Counted from the stretch's first letter, positions 36,253 through 45,310 are shown. The stretch: DNA of 64,000 nucleotides from Acetatifactor muris (GCF_024623325.1 NZ_JANJZD010000005.1:1-64000); one strand, 5' to 3'. Numbers and translations are program-made. The notes: generated from the sequence alone by a model not told the origin.

Positions 36253-36281
36253 ATTATAAACGTTTTCTCCTGGGCTGTCAA
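36253..36281 (-). promoter_or_regulatory. Sigma-A promoter of the ABC-F gene
   Basis: On the minus strand TTGACA (36281-36276) and TATAAT (36258-36253) are perfect boxes 17 bases apart. The transcript would begin near 36246 and have a leader of about 245 bases. Confidence 0.87.
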
Positions 36282-36321
36282 TTACGTTTTCAATCTCAGA
36301 GCATCTGAAATCCTCTTATAC

Positions 36322-36352
36322 GTAACAGTTCAGACAGACACTGAACTGTTAC
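36322..36352. repeat. Perfect 12-bp inverted repeat after spoIIP
   Basis: GTAACAGTTCAG and CTGAACTGTTAC pair around a 7-base loop. It lies 45 bases past the spoIIP stop but has no U-tract. It resembles the inverted repeat at 56661-56690 (AACAGyTCAGACAGrC in both), so it may be a dispersed palindrome. Confidence 0.6.
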
Positions 36353-36397
36353 TCTTATACCAGGCGGATATTTCGCCGGAAAATGCATACAAACGGT

Positions 36398-37705
36398 CTA
36401 TTCCCCGGAAAGAACCATATCCAGAATATGCGCCAGGGGTTCACAGGCATTCATTGCCTCTTCCACCGTATTGTTCTGGGCGCCAAGCTCAATCAGCAGC
36501 GTTCTGGGCCGCAGATGCATATTGTAGCGATATCCCTTCAGGTATATTTTGCGGGTAAGGCCCGGATAATACTCCACTGCTTTCAACTGCATCTGGAAGG
36601 AAAATGCCAGATTGCTGTCCAGATTCTCATTATACAGGTAAGCTATATTTCCGGTTTTCTTCGTTCGAGACAGTCCATTGAAAAACATAAATCTGGCAGT
36701 AGGCCTGCCATCCAGATCCATAACCAGCCTGGTGGTCTCCGGCATTTCGTCTCTATGTAAATCAATTACCACCTGAATGGAGGGATATTCCTTCAGAATC
36801 TGTTCTATGTCAGTAAGCGCCACCGAATAAGAATCATCTCTGGAATCCACGTCATATTTTCCCAGATGATGAAGCACCTGATATCCGTATTCCTCAGTGA
36901 GGATCTCGGTCAGATGCTCCCCCACCCCCATAATGGAGGTTGAGGCATCCCCGGGGACAGAATCGGAAAAAGTCTCCTGAGAATGGGTGTGATAAATTAA
37001 AATCTGCGGACCGTCACTGTCTTTTGATATACGCATATCCGCCGCTGTCAGTTTTTCCACATTCAGCTGGTCACTGCCTGCCGTAGTATTGTTGTCTACC
37101 GTATAAAACTGCTGAATCAGTGTCTCATAATTGCTCAATGTTCCCAAATCCACCTGATTCTGAATAGTGTGCGGAACAAACGAAGAGGCATTCTGTTGTC
37201 TCATCTGGATTGCCGCCTCATTTTCCGCCTGCAGAAGGTCATTTAATGACTCTTCCTGTGAAGGCTCCGGCGTCCCGATATTCTCCGCCATTTCCTCTTC
37301 GTCCCACAGATAACTGCCCTCCTCGGCCTCTGCCAGCAAAATTGTGCGGATATCCGCCTGGCTGCTTTCCGGCTGTTCCAGCATGTTCCCTGTCATAAAA
37401 CCATATAAGGGAAAAAGTGCATCCAATTGTTCCCGCACCCACCGCAGCGTTTCTCCGCCTGTTCCGGAAATCATTACGGCACTGGGCATAAACTGACTGT
37501 ACAGCAGCGTCTCCGCCTCGTCAGCCAGCCCTTTCAGCATGGTATTGCCAAAGGTCCCCTGCTGTTCCACAGCTCCGGGACTGACTGCGCCGCAGCTTTT
37601 TGTCAGTGCCTGCAGTCCCAGAAACAGGAGTGCCAGCAAAAAAAGCTTTTTTATAAATTTATCTGCAAACGCTTTTTCTTTTACAACAATGCACTTCCTT
37701 CCCAA
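36398..37705 (-). CDS. spoIIP: Stage II sporulation protein P
   Basis: SpoIIP is an amidase/endopeptidase that, with SpoIID and SpoIIM, degrades septal peptidoglycan so the mother cell can engulf the forespore. The 435-residue protein has an N-terminal membrane anchor (KLFLLALLFLGLQAL), a long variable middle part, and the zinc-amidase-like domain with ILIYHTHSQETF and VIDLHRDEMP. The start is unclear: an in-frame TGA stands directly before the TTG at 37705, there is no ATG near, and AAAAGGG is 10 bases before that TTG. It follows gpr by 119 bases, the order known from Bacillus. Confidence 0.92.
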   Translation of the reverse strand: MGRKCIVVKEKAFADKFIKKLFLLALLFLGLQALTKSCGAVSPGAVEQQGTFGNTMLKGLADEAETLLYSQFMPSAVMISGTGGETLRWVREQLDALFPLYGFMTGNMLEQPESSQADIRTILLAEAEEGSYLWDEEEMAENIGTPEPSQEESLNDLLQAENEAAIQMRQQNASSFVPHTIQNQVDLGTLSNYETLIQQFYTVDNNTTAGSDQLNVEKLTAADMRISKDSDGPQILIYHTHSQETFSDSVPGDASTSIMGVGEHLTEILTEEYGYQVLHHLGKYDVDSRDDSYSVALTDIEQILKEYPSIQVVIDLHRDEMPETTRLVMDLDGRPTARFMFFNGLSRTKKTGNIAYLYNENLDSNLAFSFQMQLKAVEYYPGLTRKIYLKGYRYNMHLRPRTLLIELGAQNNTVEEAMNACEPLAHILDMVLSGE

Positions 37706-37824
37706 TCACAGAATACCCTTTTAAATATATGCCCGTCTGAGCTGTTCCATGATTCCGGTTCCACTATGGATTCAAGTTCCATCATGAAATGGATGGCGGC
37801 ATTCCTTTCCTGCCGGGAGTATGA

Positions 37825-38760
37825 TTATTCCGGCAGAAATGCTTCTCCTACCGCAATGTTGATTCCTTCGGACACCGTGTAGCTGACCCTCTTAATCACA
37901 GCGTCAATGTCTTTTCCTGTCATATACATGTTATTCAGCTCTGCAAAATTCAGCTTTTGTTTCTCTCTGCACTTGATACCTGCAAGATCCTTTTCTTCTT
38001 CCAGCAGCTTTTCCAGGGCATCTCCCACTATTGTGGCAGCATCCACAACGGTAGGAATGCCAATGGCAATCACCGGCACACCAAGGCTCTCCCGGGTCAG
38101 CGCATTCCTGTGATTGCCCACCCCGGAACCGGGCTGAATCCCTGTATTGGTAATCTGAATAGTCCGGTTCAGTCTTCTGATACTCCGCGCAGCCAGTGCA
38201 TCTATGACAATCAACGCATTCGGAGCGGTCTCCGTCACCACCCCTTTCACAATTTCTGCCGTCTCCATACCGGTCTTCGCCATAACCCCAGGCTCCAGGG
38301 CACTGACCAGGTTCATTTTTTCACAGTTATAGGCTGCTTTTCCGTATTCCTTTACAATATGTCGGGTGATAAAGAGATTGTCCACCACCTGGGGGCCCAG
38401 TGCATCTGCGGTTACTTCCCTGTTGCCCAGTCCTACCACCAGTATGGACTGTTCTATTTCCATATCCGGCAGCAGCTGCCGGATTTCTTCCGCAAGACGC
38501 TGCGAGATCTCTCTGTGATACCCATCGTCCGGTTCCACCATGGCAGGCGCTTCCATGGTCACATAAATTCCCATGGGTTTTCCCATGGCTTTGGCCGCGT
38601 TTTTGGTATCAATCATCACTTTTGTGACATGGATATCCTCTTCCTCGTGATAATACTCCTCCACTCTCACCCCCCGCAGTTCGCTGTCCGCTTCACTGAT
38701 GCTCTCACGGGCCTCCAGGGCCAGGTCCGTCCTCATCTGATAACTTCCGTTGTTTTGCAT
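37825..38760 (-). CDS. gpr: Germination protease GPR
   Basis: GPR is the aspartic-type protease that degrades small acid-soluble spore proteins at germination. The 311 residues show MRTDLALEARESI near the start, which matches the cleavage region of Bacillus GPR, then VVGLGNREVTADALGP, SALEPGVMAKTGMET and PNALIVIDALAARS. The ATG at 38760 has AAGGAG nine bases upstream; the frame is open to a TTG at 38862 without a ribosome site. From this start the pro-part before RTDLA is only 9 residues. spoIIP follows. Confidence 0.93.
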   Translation of the reverse strand: MQNNGSYQMRTDLALEARESISEADSELRGVRVEEYYHEEEDIHVTKVMIDTKNAAKAMGKPMGIYVTMEAPAMVEPDDGYHREISQRLAEEIRQLLPDMEIEQSILVVGLGNREVTADALGPQVVDNLFITRHIVKEYGKAAYNCEKMNLVSALEPGVMAKTGMETAEIVKGVVTETAPNALIVIDALAARSIRRLNRTIQITNTGIQPGSGVGNHRNALTRESLGVPVIAIGIPTVVDAATIVGDALEKLLEEEKDLAGIKCREKQKLNFAELNNMYMTGKDIDAVIKRVSYTVSEGINIAVGEAFLPE

Positions 38761-38880
38761 GGCTTTATACTCCTTTATGTTTCTGGGGACTGTATAGGTT
38801 TCTGTCATTTTGTTGGGGGCCAACTTCGCGTTTACGCAACAACTTATTACTATTTTGTTCAATTTTTCTCGGAATATGTC

Positions 38881-38909
38881 TTGACAAACCTTCTATTATT
38901 TACTAAACT
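38881..38909 (+). promoter_or_regulatory. Promoter of rpsT
   Basis: TTGACA (38881-38886) and TAAACT (38904-38909) are 17 bases apart. Transcription would start near 38916 and leave a leader of about 80 bases, room for the known type of S20 autocontrol, though no fold is claimed. Confidence 0.75.
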
Positions 38910-38995
38910 GTCTTTATGTGTTTACATTAGCTCTCCGTGTCTGGCTAAAGTGAAACGATACTCAACATATTTTTATACAATTGGAGGTGTAGGAC

Positions 38996-39259
38996 TTGGC
39001 TAACATTAAATCCGCAAAAAAGAGAATCCTGGTAAGCCGTACCAAGACTGAGAGAAATAAGTCGATCAGATCTGGTGTTAAGACCGCTATCAAGAAAGTA
39101 TATGCCGCAATCGCAACAGGTGATAAGACTGCCGCGAAGGCAGAACTGGCTGCTGCTACCAAGGTTATCGAAATGGCCGGAAGCAAGGGCGTTTATCATA
39201 AAAATAACGTAGCCCACAAAGTTTCCCGCATCAGCAAAGCTGTCAACGAAATGGCTTAA
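38996..39259 (+). CDS. rpsT: 30S ribosomal protein S20
   Basis: This 87-residue basic protein binds 16S rRNA. It shows ANIKSAKKRILVSRTKTERN at the start and KGVYHKNNVAHKVSRISKAVN at the end. The start codon is TTG (38996), with GGAGGT seven bases before it; an unusual start codon is a known trait of rpsT and limits its translation. It is a single-gene unit with its own promoter and a strong terminator. Confidence 0.97.
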   Translation: MANIKSAKKRILVSRTKTERNKSIRSGVKTAIKKVYAAIATGDKTAAKAELAAATKVIEMAGSKGVYHKNNVAHKVSRISKAVNEMA

Positions 39260-39275
39260 GTTAAGTATAATCAAA

Positions 39276-39316
39276 AATAAAAAACACTCATCACCGTCAG
39301 ATGAGTGTTTTTTTAT
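39276..39316. terminator. Bidirectional terminator between rpsT and the TPM gene
   Basis: AACACTCATC (39283-39292) pairs perfectly with GATGAGTGTT (39300-39309) around a 7-base loop. Seven or more U follow on the plus strand, and an A-rich flank gives U on the minus strand as well, so it serves both convergent genes. Confidence 0.9.
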
Positions 39317-39322
39317 TTTTGC

Positions 39323-40240
39323 TTAATGTCTGCGGCTTCCGCCTCCATGGCTGGCTCCGCTGCTGCTGCGGTGATGTCCGCCTCCCCCCCGGCTTCCGGA
39401 ACTTCCGCTGCCGGAGCTGCTGCTCTGTATCCTCCTGGTAACGACACTTTTTCTGATAAATGCATCCGCTTTGTCGTTCAGAACCGGTTTCCCTCCTGCC
39501 ACATAGGCATTTACCGCCACTGTGTTTTCCGCTTTTTTCTGTGCAGATCCGCTGACTGCATAAATCAGTGCAATGATCACAGGCAGAATGATTACGGTCC
39601 ACCAGGAAAAAGGAAGCTTCAGAGAAGTATCCATTAAATTGCAGACTTCTTTCACATAGGCGCGATATGCTTTACATGGATTTGTGTCATAATAGGCATC
39701 CACCGCATCCAGCACCTGGTTGATATCCCGATTGCTGAACGCTTTCTCCACACTGCCGCTGGTGGACAGATGCTCTCCGTTCTGCCCCGGGTACCAGTTA
39801 TGCAGCAGCAGGACGCCATCTCCCTCAAATCCCCTGTTATAGCCAAATCGATTCTCATCCCAGAAATCATCCGCCAGGTCCTGCATATTCTGCTCCCAGT
39901 TCTTCGAGCGCAGGCCATACTGTTCCATAGCCTCGGCGCCTTCCACGGACTGATCAATCGTCACAAGCACGATATCAATCTGATATTCCTTCTCCATCTT
40001 TGCTATGTAGCTGCGCAGTTCTTCCTCTTCTCCATCGGTCAGTACATCCGCATAATCGTAGACTCTTTCCGCAGGCGCATCTGCATTGGTCCTGGGAACC
40101 TCGTTCCCCGACCGTTTTATCAATGCCATCACAATACAAAATATAATCAGTATGCCAATTCCCGCAAACCAAAAACGAAAATAGCGCAGATACTGTTTTC
40201 TTGCTTCTTTTCTGAAATCATTTTCCATATTCATAACCAT
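39323..40240 (-). CDS. TPM-domain membrane protein
   Basis: The 305 residues hold one membrane segment near the start (FWFAGIGILIIFCIVMALI, about 24-42), a TPM domain outside it (VYDYADVLTDGEEEELRSYI, then VLVTIDQSVEGAEA), a second membrane segment (WWTVIILPVIIALIYAV, about 210-226), and a tail rich in glycine, serine and histidine that ends GGGSRRH. TPM proteins are linked to photosystem repair in plants, and in bacteria to envelope functions that are not clear. The zinc-ribbon gene lies 138 bases upstream on the same strand. Confidence 0.82.
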   Translation of the reverse strand: MVMNMENDFRKEARKQYLRYFRFWFAGIGILIIFCIVMALIKRSGNEVPRTNADAPAERVYDYADVLTDGEEEELRSYIAKMEKEYQIDIVLVTIDQSVEGAEAMEQYGLRSKNWEQNMQDLADDFWDENRFGYNRGFEGDGVLLLHNWYPGQNGEHLSTSGSVEKAFSNRDINQVLDAVDAYYDTNPCKAYRAYVKEVCNLMDTSLKLPFSWWTVIILPVIIALIYAVSGSAQKKAENTVAVNAYVAGGKPVLNDKADAFIRKSVVTRRIQSSSSGSGSSGSRGGGGHHRSSSGASHGGGSRRH

Positions 40241-40378
40241 TTCTTTCTGTCATCCGGAATTTCTCTTCCCGCAGCAAATCACTCAGCTTATTTGAAGGCT
40301 GTACTTTTCAAAGCAACTTTTCATGCTTCAGGCTGCTCTGCCTTACATGGAAAGGAGTCGAATTGTGTCTGAGAATTT

Positions 40379-41368
40379 TTACAGCAGCCCCAGCAGTATC
40401 TGCAGCAGCGCCAGCACTGCGGTAAGGCATCCCCACATGGTACCTACATACACCATAAACTTCGTCTTCGAAAAAGGTGCCGTTCCCACAATCTTCCCGG
40501 TCTGTCCGTTTACATAAAAAGGATACTCCTGTCCCTTATAATGATAAACATACTTCCACACAGGAAGAAGACCATAAACGGCCCTGGAATCCCGCACTGA
40601 GATATCCTGCCGGATTGTTTTCACAGTATTGTATCCCGCGTAACTTTCCCGCAGAAGCTTTCCGGCATCTTCCTTCATCAGTGTCCTTGCGCGGTCTTCC
40701 ACCACATCAGAGGTCACATTATATTTTTCTCCGTAAAAGCCCGACATGAACTTCGGCTGGAAACCAGTCATCTGATTATATTGAAAGGGCGCAATCAAAT
40801 CCATCACATCATCCGGCATCTGCTCGGAGGCATCCACGGGAATTCTCTCAAAATGAATATCCATCCTGCGGTTAACGGCATAAAAGCTGGTCTCCGTGTA
40901 TTCGATATCTCCGCTGCGCCATGATCTGATTCGAGTCCCCTCCCCCTGAAACTGACAGTCCGTATCGTAATCATAAAACCAATATGGCACATAAATTCCC
41001 TGTATGCTGTTTAAACGCACCTCTGAAAGAAAATCAGTGGGCGCAAAAAGACATCTCCGGAATTTTTCACGGACAGAATTCTTGCAGGCCTCTTTTCCCA
41101 TCTGAAAGGGAATCATCATAGCCGGCTCATACCGCCCCTCTACCCGCTCGTTGAAAATCAGATAACTGTCGCAATAGGGACACTGGGTAGCGGAAGTGTG
41201 CTCCTGTACAGACACCTCGCCACCGCAGTTAGGACAGAGCGTCAGACTTTCTGTCTGCGCCTCCGTCCGCTCTCCGCTCTCCTCACTCTCACAGAAAGGA
41301 CAGTACATCCCATGTCTCTCCGGGCTGTATACCGCATTTCCTCCACAATTTTTACATCGAAAAAACAT
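40379..41368 (-). CDS. Zinc-ribbon membrane protein
   Basis: This 329-residue protein begins with two zinc ribbons: C5-x2-C8 with C23-x2-C26 (CKNCGG, CPFC), and C45-x2-C48 with C63-x2-C66 (CPNCGG, CPYC). A middle domain of about 200 residues follows (VPYWFYDYDTDCQFQGEGT), and one membrane helix at the very end (GTMWGCLTAVLALLQILLGL). The layout resembles proteins annotated as TFIIB-type zinc-ribbon proteins in Clostridia. The gene lies between an unknown gene and the TPM gene on the same strand, which suggests a shared membrane task. Function is unknown. Confidence 0.75.
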   Translation of the reverse strand: MFFRCKNCGGNAVYSPERHGMYCPFCESEESGERTEAQTESLTLCPNCGGEVSVQEHTSATQCPYCDSYLIFNERVEGRYEPAMMIPFQMGKEACKNSVREKFRRCLFAPTDFLSEVRLNSIQGIYVPYWFYDYDTDCQFQGEGTRIRSWRSGDIEYTETSFYAVNRRMDIHFERIPVDASEQMPDDVMDLIAPFQYNQMTGFQPKFMSGFYGEKYNVTSDVVEDRARTLMKEDAGKLLRESYAGYNTVKTIRQDISVRDSRAVYGLLPVWKYVYHYKGQEYPFYVNGQTGKIVGTAPFSKTKFMVYVGTMWGCLTAVLALLQILLGLL

Positions 41369-41391
41369 TTTATTTCCTTTCTTCCGCAGTC

Positions 41392-41928
41392 TTATCTCCC
41401 GCCTGTGTCACAGAGAACGATCACTTCCCGTGGCGTGGTCTGCGCCGGAATGCTTCTGGTTGAGCTCTCATAGATAACCACCAGGTTGTGGTTGGACGGG
41501 CTTCCCTGAAAATACTGATTGTTTGTCGTCCGCATATCCACACTTCCGTCCAGATTCAGCTGCAGAGTTCGATCCTCATTTACCATCGACAAGTCAAAAT
41601 AGCCGACACTCACCATACGGCCATTTCTCTCCCTGGCCGCCACTACAGCACTATACTGAGGCGGATATATCAGCGGCGCCGGAGCGTCTGCCGCATACCA
41701 GAAAGTACACTGCATTCCCACAGACAGTGTTTCAAAATCCACCACATAAGTGGCAGGTGTCACCATAAAATTAACAGTATTTCCCTCCGTATCCTCCACA
41801 CCTGCAAACAGAATACAGCCATCCGTCCGGCGGCCGCCCACCCCCGCCGGAAGCAGTTCCACAATAGTACCGGTAATGGAAAGAAATCGTTTTCTTCCAG
41901 GCATCCTGTTTCCCATAATAAAATCCAT
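41392..41928 (-). CDS. Conserved protein of unknown function
   Basis: I do not recognise this 178-residue protein. It has no signal peptide, no membrane helix and no cysteine motif; it is beta-rich in look, with stretches such as FLSITGTIVELLPAG and GNTVNFMVTPATYVVD. The first is like the opening strand of an OB fold, but this is a guess. The ATG at 41928 has GGGAG before it. The zinc-ribbon and TPM genes follow on the same strand, with gaps of 23 and 138 bases. Confidence 0.6.
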   Translation of the reverse strand: MDFIMGNRMPGRKRFLSITGTIVELLPAGVGGRRTDGCILFAGVEDTEGNTVNFMVTPATYVVDFETLSVGMQCTFWYAADAPAPLIYPPQYSAVVAARERNGRMVSVGYFDLSMVNEDRTLQLNLDGSVDMRTTNNQYFQGSPSNHNLVVIYESSTRSIPAQTTPREVIVLCDTGGR

Positions 41929-42038
41929 AGCTTCTCCCTGAAACAATGGAATTCATGCTGCACAGAAACTCCATTGTCATAAATAATATAATCTGTCTGC
42001 CTATCATATGTATTTCTTCGCAGAATGTGCCTGTCTTC

Positions 42039-43115
42039 TTATCTTCCGGAACCGATGATAATCCCGCCGCCCAGTACATATTCGCCGTCATAAAAACAGA
42101 CTGACTGTCCGGGTGTGGCTGCTCGAACCGGCTTTTCGAATATGACACGTACTTTTCCGGCCGCCGCCTTCTCAATCCGGCAGTATTCTCCCTTATGATT
42201 ATAGCGAATCTTTGCAAACACTCTCAAAGGTTCCTTCAAATCCTCTATGGCCATAAAGCAGAGATTATCACAGAACACTTCTTTGGTAAAAGTATCTTCA
42301 TTCCTTCCAAGCACCACTTCATTTGTATCCTGTCGGATATCAGTCACATAAATTCTCTTTCCCGCCGCCAGCTCCAGTCCCCTTCGCTGTCCGATGGTAT
42401 AATGAGTAATTCCCTTATGGCGGCCCAGTACATTTCCGCTGCTGTCCACAAAATTGCCGGCTCCCGGAACCCGTTTCCCTGCCTGCCTGTCAATAAACGA
42501 TGCATAATCCTGATCCGGTATGAAACAGATTTCCTGGCTGTCAGGCTTATGCGCCACCGGCAGTTCCGCTTCCTGTGCAATGGCACGAATCCGACTTTTT
42601 TCATATTCTCCCACCGGCATCAGCGTGTGTGCCAGCTGCTCCTGGGTAAGCCGGTAAAGCGCATAGGTCTGATCCTTTTCTCCTGTTACAGAGCGGCGTA
42701 TCGCATACCTTCCACTGGCCAGCCTCTCGACTCTGGCATAATGTCCCGTGGCTATGTAGTCTGCTCCCAGCGCCAGGCTTCGTTTCAGCAAAGCCTCCCA
42801 TTTCACATGGCGGTTACAGGCAATACAGGGATTCGGTGTTCTTCCCCGCAGATATTCTTCCACCAGATAATCCACCACATGACATTTGAATTCTTCTTCG
42901 AAGTCCATGACATAGTGTGGAATTCCAATAGCCTCTGCCACACGGGCTGCGTCCTCTGCCACATCTTCTCTTTTCTCCTGCCAGAGACGCATGGTAACCC
43001 CTGTCACCTGATAGCCCTGCTTCTTCAATAACCAGGCTGCCACAGAAGAATCCACTCCTCCGGACATGCCCACCACTACTTTTTTCCCGTCTGTATATCC
43101 CATTGCCGCTTTCAT
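42039..43115 (-). CDS. mnmA: tRNA 2-thiouridine(34) synthase MnmA
   Basis: MnmA thiolates U34 of tRNA-Lys, -Glu and -Gln. The 358 residues have the PP-loop VVVGMSGGVDSSVAA, the catalytic cysteine in NPCIACNRHVKW, and the second cysteine in SQEICFIPDQDY. The ATG at 43115 has GGAAAGG close to it; the frame continues to a TTG at 43130 but with no better site. A cysteine desulfurase is not next to it. Downstream on the same strand are the unknown and zinc-ribbon genes. Confidence 0.96.
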   Translation of the reverse strand: MKAAMGYTDGKKVVVGMSGGVDSSVAAWLLKKQGYQVTGVTMRLWQEKREDVAEDAARVAEAIGIPHYVMDFEEEFKCHVVDYLVEEYLRGRTPNPCIACNRHVKWEALLKRSLALGADYIATGHYARVERLASGRYAIRRSVTGEKDQTYALYRLTQEQLAHTLMPVGEYEKSRIRAIAQEAELPVAHKPDSQEICFIPDQDYASFIDRQAGKRVPGAGNFVDSSGNVLGRHKGITHYTIGQRRGLELAAGKRIYVTDIRQDTNEVVLGRNEDTFTKEVFCDNLCFMAIEDLKEPLRVFAKIRYNHKGEYCRIEKAAAGKVRVIFEKPVRAATPGQSVCFYDGEYVLGGGIIIGSGR

Positions 43116-43201
43116 GCCTTTCCGTCCCAATCAGTTCCTCACGAAGAAGTCCCGATGATTATTCAGTATAAAACATCTCCCGGAAAATGACAAGAAATTT
43201 G

Positions 43202-43657
43202 TTACTCCAGTATCCTCACAGGCTGTGAAACCACGGTACAATTGTCAGGCACATCCATACTGACCACTGCCCCGGCCCCTATTTTCACCTGATTGCCGAT
43301 TCGGATATCCCCCACAATGACGGCTCCGGCTCCAATCAGGCAGTTGTCTCCGATTTTCGGGGCCTTTCTGTTTACTTCACCAATGGTAACATTCTGGTAA
43401 ATCCGGCAATTTTCTCCTATTTCCGCATAGCGGGAAATAAATATCCCCTGCAGTCCATGTGGAAGCTCCGGAATCCCTTTCATCACCGTGTCCGGCCCAA
43501 TGTAACCACCGTGCCGATAGGCACACCGGCTCAGCATGAACGTCAGGATATCGTGGCATATTCCTTTATCTATCTTCTTCTGCCATCTGTACAGTCGCCA
43601 GAAATGATTCAGATTAATTCCCCTTGAGTAATCTATTATTTTCCTTCTGATGCTCAT
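43202..43657 (-). CDS. Left-handed beta-helix acyltransferase (serine acetyltransferase-like)
   Basis: This 151-residue protein is a hexapeptide-repeat transferase: the stretch from about 75 onwards has I-G-x4 repeats such as ISRYAEIGENCRIYQNV and IGAGAVIVGDIRIGNQV. It resembles the C-terminal half of CysE-type serine acetyltransferases but lacks their long N-terminal helical part. A polysaccharide or antibiotic acetyltransferase role is equally possible. The gene stands alone upstream of mnmA's region with 87 bases to mnmA. Confidence 0.8.
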   Translation of the reverse strand: MSIRRKIIDYSRGINLNHFWRLYRWQKKIDKGICHDILTFMLSRCAYRHGGYIGPDTVMKGIPELPHGLQGIFISRYAEIGENCRIYQNVTIGEVNRKAPKIGDNCLIGAGAVIVGDIRIGNQVKIGAGAVVSMDVPDNCTVVSQPVRILE

Positions 43658-43748
43658 GTTATTCTCCTAATTCAATGTCGCTGCAAAACTGACTTTTTTA
43701 CTTCCGACGCCCATTATATCATTATTCCACAGAATTCACAATCTTTCG

Positions 43749-45146
43749 TCAGGCAGTTCCAAAAAATATGCTTACATGAGAACTGGGCTTACCAAACAGG
43801 AAAAGACCACCGATGGACGCCATATCCTCCACTATCCCGATAAATACGGGAATCATCGTCTCACAGTCTACAATTACATAGAGAAACGGCCTGTCCAGAT
43901 AAACTGTTTTGCTCCTCTCTTCCAGTGCTGCACATCCGTCCTTTATCTCCACTGCAGTAGCAGCACCCGCTTTGGTTCCTCTGTCATCTACTGCAATGAA
44001 GGTCTTGTGCAATACTCTGTCGATAAAAATATTGCCCTGAGTGGAATGGCCTATTCCTGAAAAGTCAGCTCTGCCCTCGTCAAAGGCATCTGTCATTCCC
44101 ATTTTCTCAAAAATCTCACTCATTTCAATTTCATATGTACTCTCATATTTTGGCAGTGCCGTCTGTACCACTGTCTCTACAGGGTTTGTCAGCATTCTGC
44201 GCAGTTCCTCTCCGGTGAGAGAAGCCGCATACTCTGCCACTGTCATTTCTTCTTCCGGCAAAATTGCGGCATAAGCATACTTTCCATCCGCATAATATTT
44301 CAGGAAGCCGGTTCCGTGTTCGCCTTCCAGGTACTGTGTTTCTTCGGAATACATCATTTTTACATCCTGTACTTTCCCGTCTTCCCGGGTAAATCTTCCA
44401 TCCCGTACCTGATAGTCATGGTAGATTTCCTGCCACTCTGCGTCAAAGGCAAGCGCATTTACCAGATACATGACGGCAGCCGGAGATATTTCATCCAGAA
44501 TCTTTTCGATCATTCCAGAGGTATTTTCTTTCACCCATTCATTGATTTCTTTCAGTGTGGACTGGTCGAAAGATGCCCGATACACATCTGCCCCAAAGAG
44601 ATTCTCATTGGTCTCCAGAAACTTCTGCTCCACAGTAAAACGTTCATCCTCTGTAAGCCAGATGGCATTTGCCATATTCAGATGATATCTGTCGTTATCG
44701 GAAAGGCTCTTCTGATACTCCGAAAGATAAGCGGAAAGTGCCGGCACAGACATTCCGAACACCTCCTCCATCTGCCGCAGAGTCTCCCCGCCTGCGCCGC
44801 CGGCAGTCATAATCAATGCCGACAGTATCGACGATGGTGAAATCAGAAGATTCCTTTCGCCCACAGACATTTCATATACCGATTGCGGCATGGAAGCCTG
44901 AGAAGGAAGAGAATTCGCGGATTCTTCCAGGCAGAACTGCAATAAACGGACGCCAAAGTCAGTAATCGCTTCGGCGCCTTCTTCATCGCCGAATTCTATA
45001 TTGCTCTCAGACGCTTCCCCCACTTTGACCACAGCGTCTTCTGCCCGGTCCGAATTCCGCGTCCGCCTTCCACAACCGGTGACAGAAAAAAGGATGGCTG
45101 TGGTCATTGTCAGACACACAGCCATTTTTACCAGTCTTTTCTTCAT
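43749..45146 (-). CDS. Serpin lipoprotein (secreted protease inhibitor)
   Basis: The 465 residues begin with a lipoprotein signal (KMAVCLTMTTAILF-SVTGC, acylated Cys25), then a spacer rich in acidic residues and a serpin domain from about 60 to the end. The family signs are NLLISPSSILSALIMTAGGAGG, NMANAIWL and IFIDRVLHKTFIAVDDRGT. The hinge of the reactive loop, GTKAGAAT at 390-397, has the small residues needed for inhibition. The cleaved bond should lie near KDGCA about 15 residues after the first hinge glycine. Gut bacteria with serpins can block host or diet proteases. The ATG at 45146 has GGAGGT before it; the longer frame to 45239 has no ribosome site. Confidence 0.93.
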   Translation of the reverse strand: MKKRLVKMAVCLTMTTAILFSVTGCGRRTRNSDRAEDAVVKVGEASESNIEFGDEEGAEAITDFGVRLLQFCLEESANSLPSQASMPQSVYEMSVGERNLLISPSSILSALIMTAGGAGGETLRQMEEVFGMSVPALSAYLSEYQKSLSDNDRYHLNMANAIWLTEDERFTVEQKFLETNENLFGADVYRASFDQSTLKEINEWVKENTSGMIEKILDEISPAAVMYLVNALAFDAEWQEIYHDYQVRDGRFTREDGKVQDVKMMYSEETQYLEGEHGTGFLKYYADGKYAYAAILPEEEMTVAEYAASLTGEELRRMLTNPVETVVQTALPKYESTYEIEMSEIFEKMGMTDAFDEGRADFSGIGHSTQGNIFIDRVLHKTFIAVDDRGTKAGAATAVEIKDGCAALEERSKTVYLDRPFLYVIVDCETMIPVFIGIVEDMASIGGLFLFGKPSSHVSIFFGTA

Positions 45147-45310
45147 CACATACCTCCATTTCTTCCTGTAAAAAATCCACAAAATACGCTCTCTACTTTG
45201 CTGTAGGAATCTCTTACCTGTATGGACGAAAAAAATCATATAATGTTCACTATAAATATAATTTTTTATTTATGCAGACTGGAATAATCATAATTCAGAA
45301 ACAGCTCTTT

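Noticed and set aside
36322-36352. Intrinsic terminator of spoIIP
   Set aside because: The stem is perfect but there is no U-tract on the minus strand, so it is listed as a repeat.
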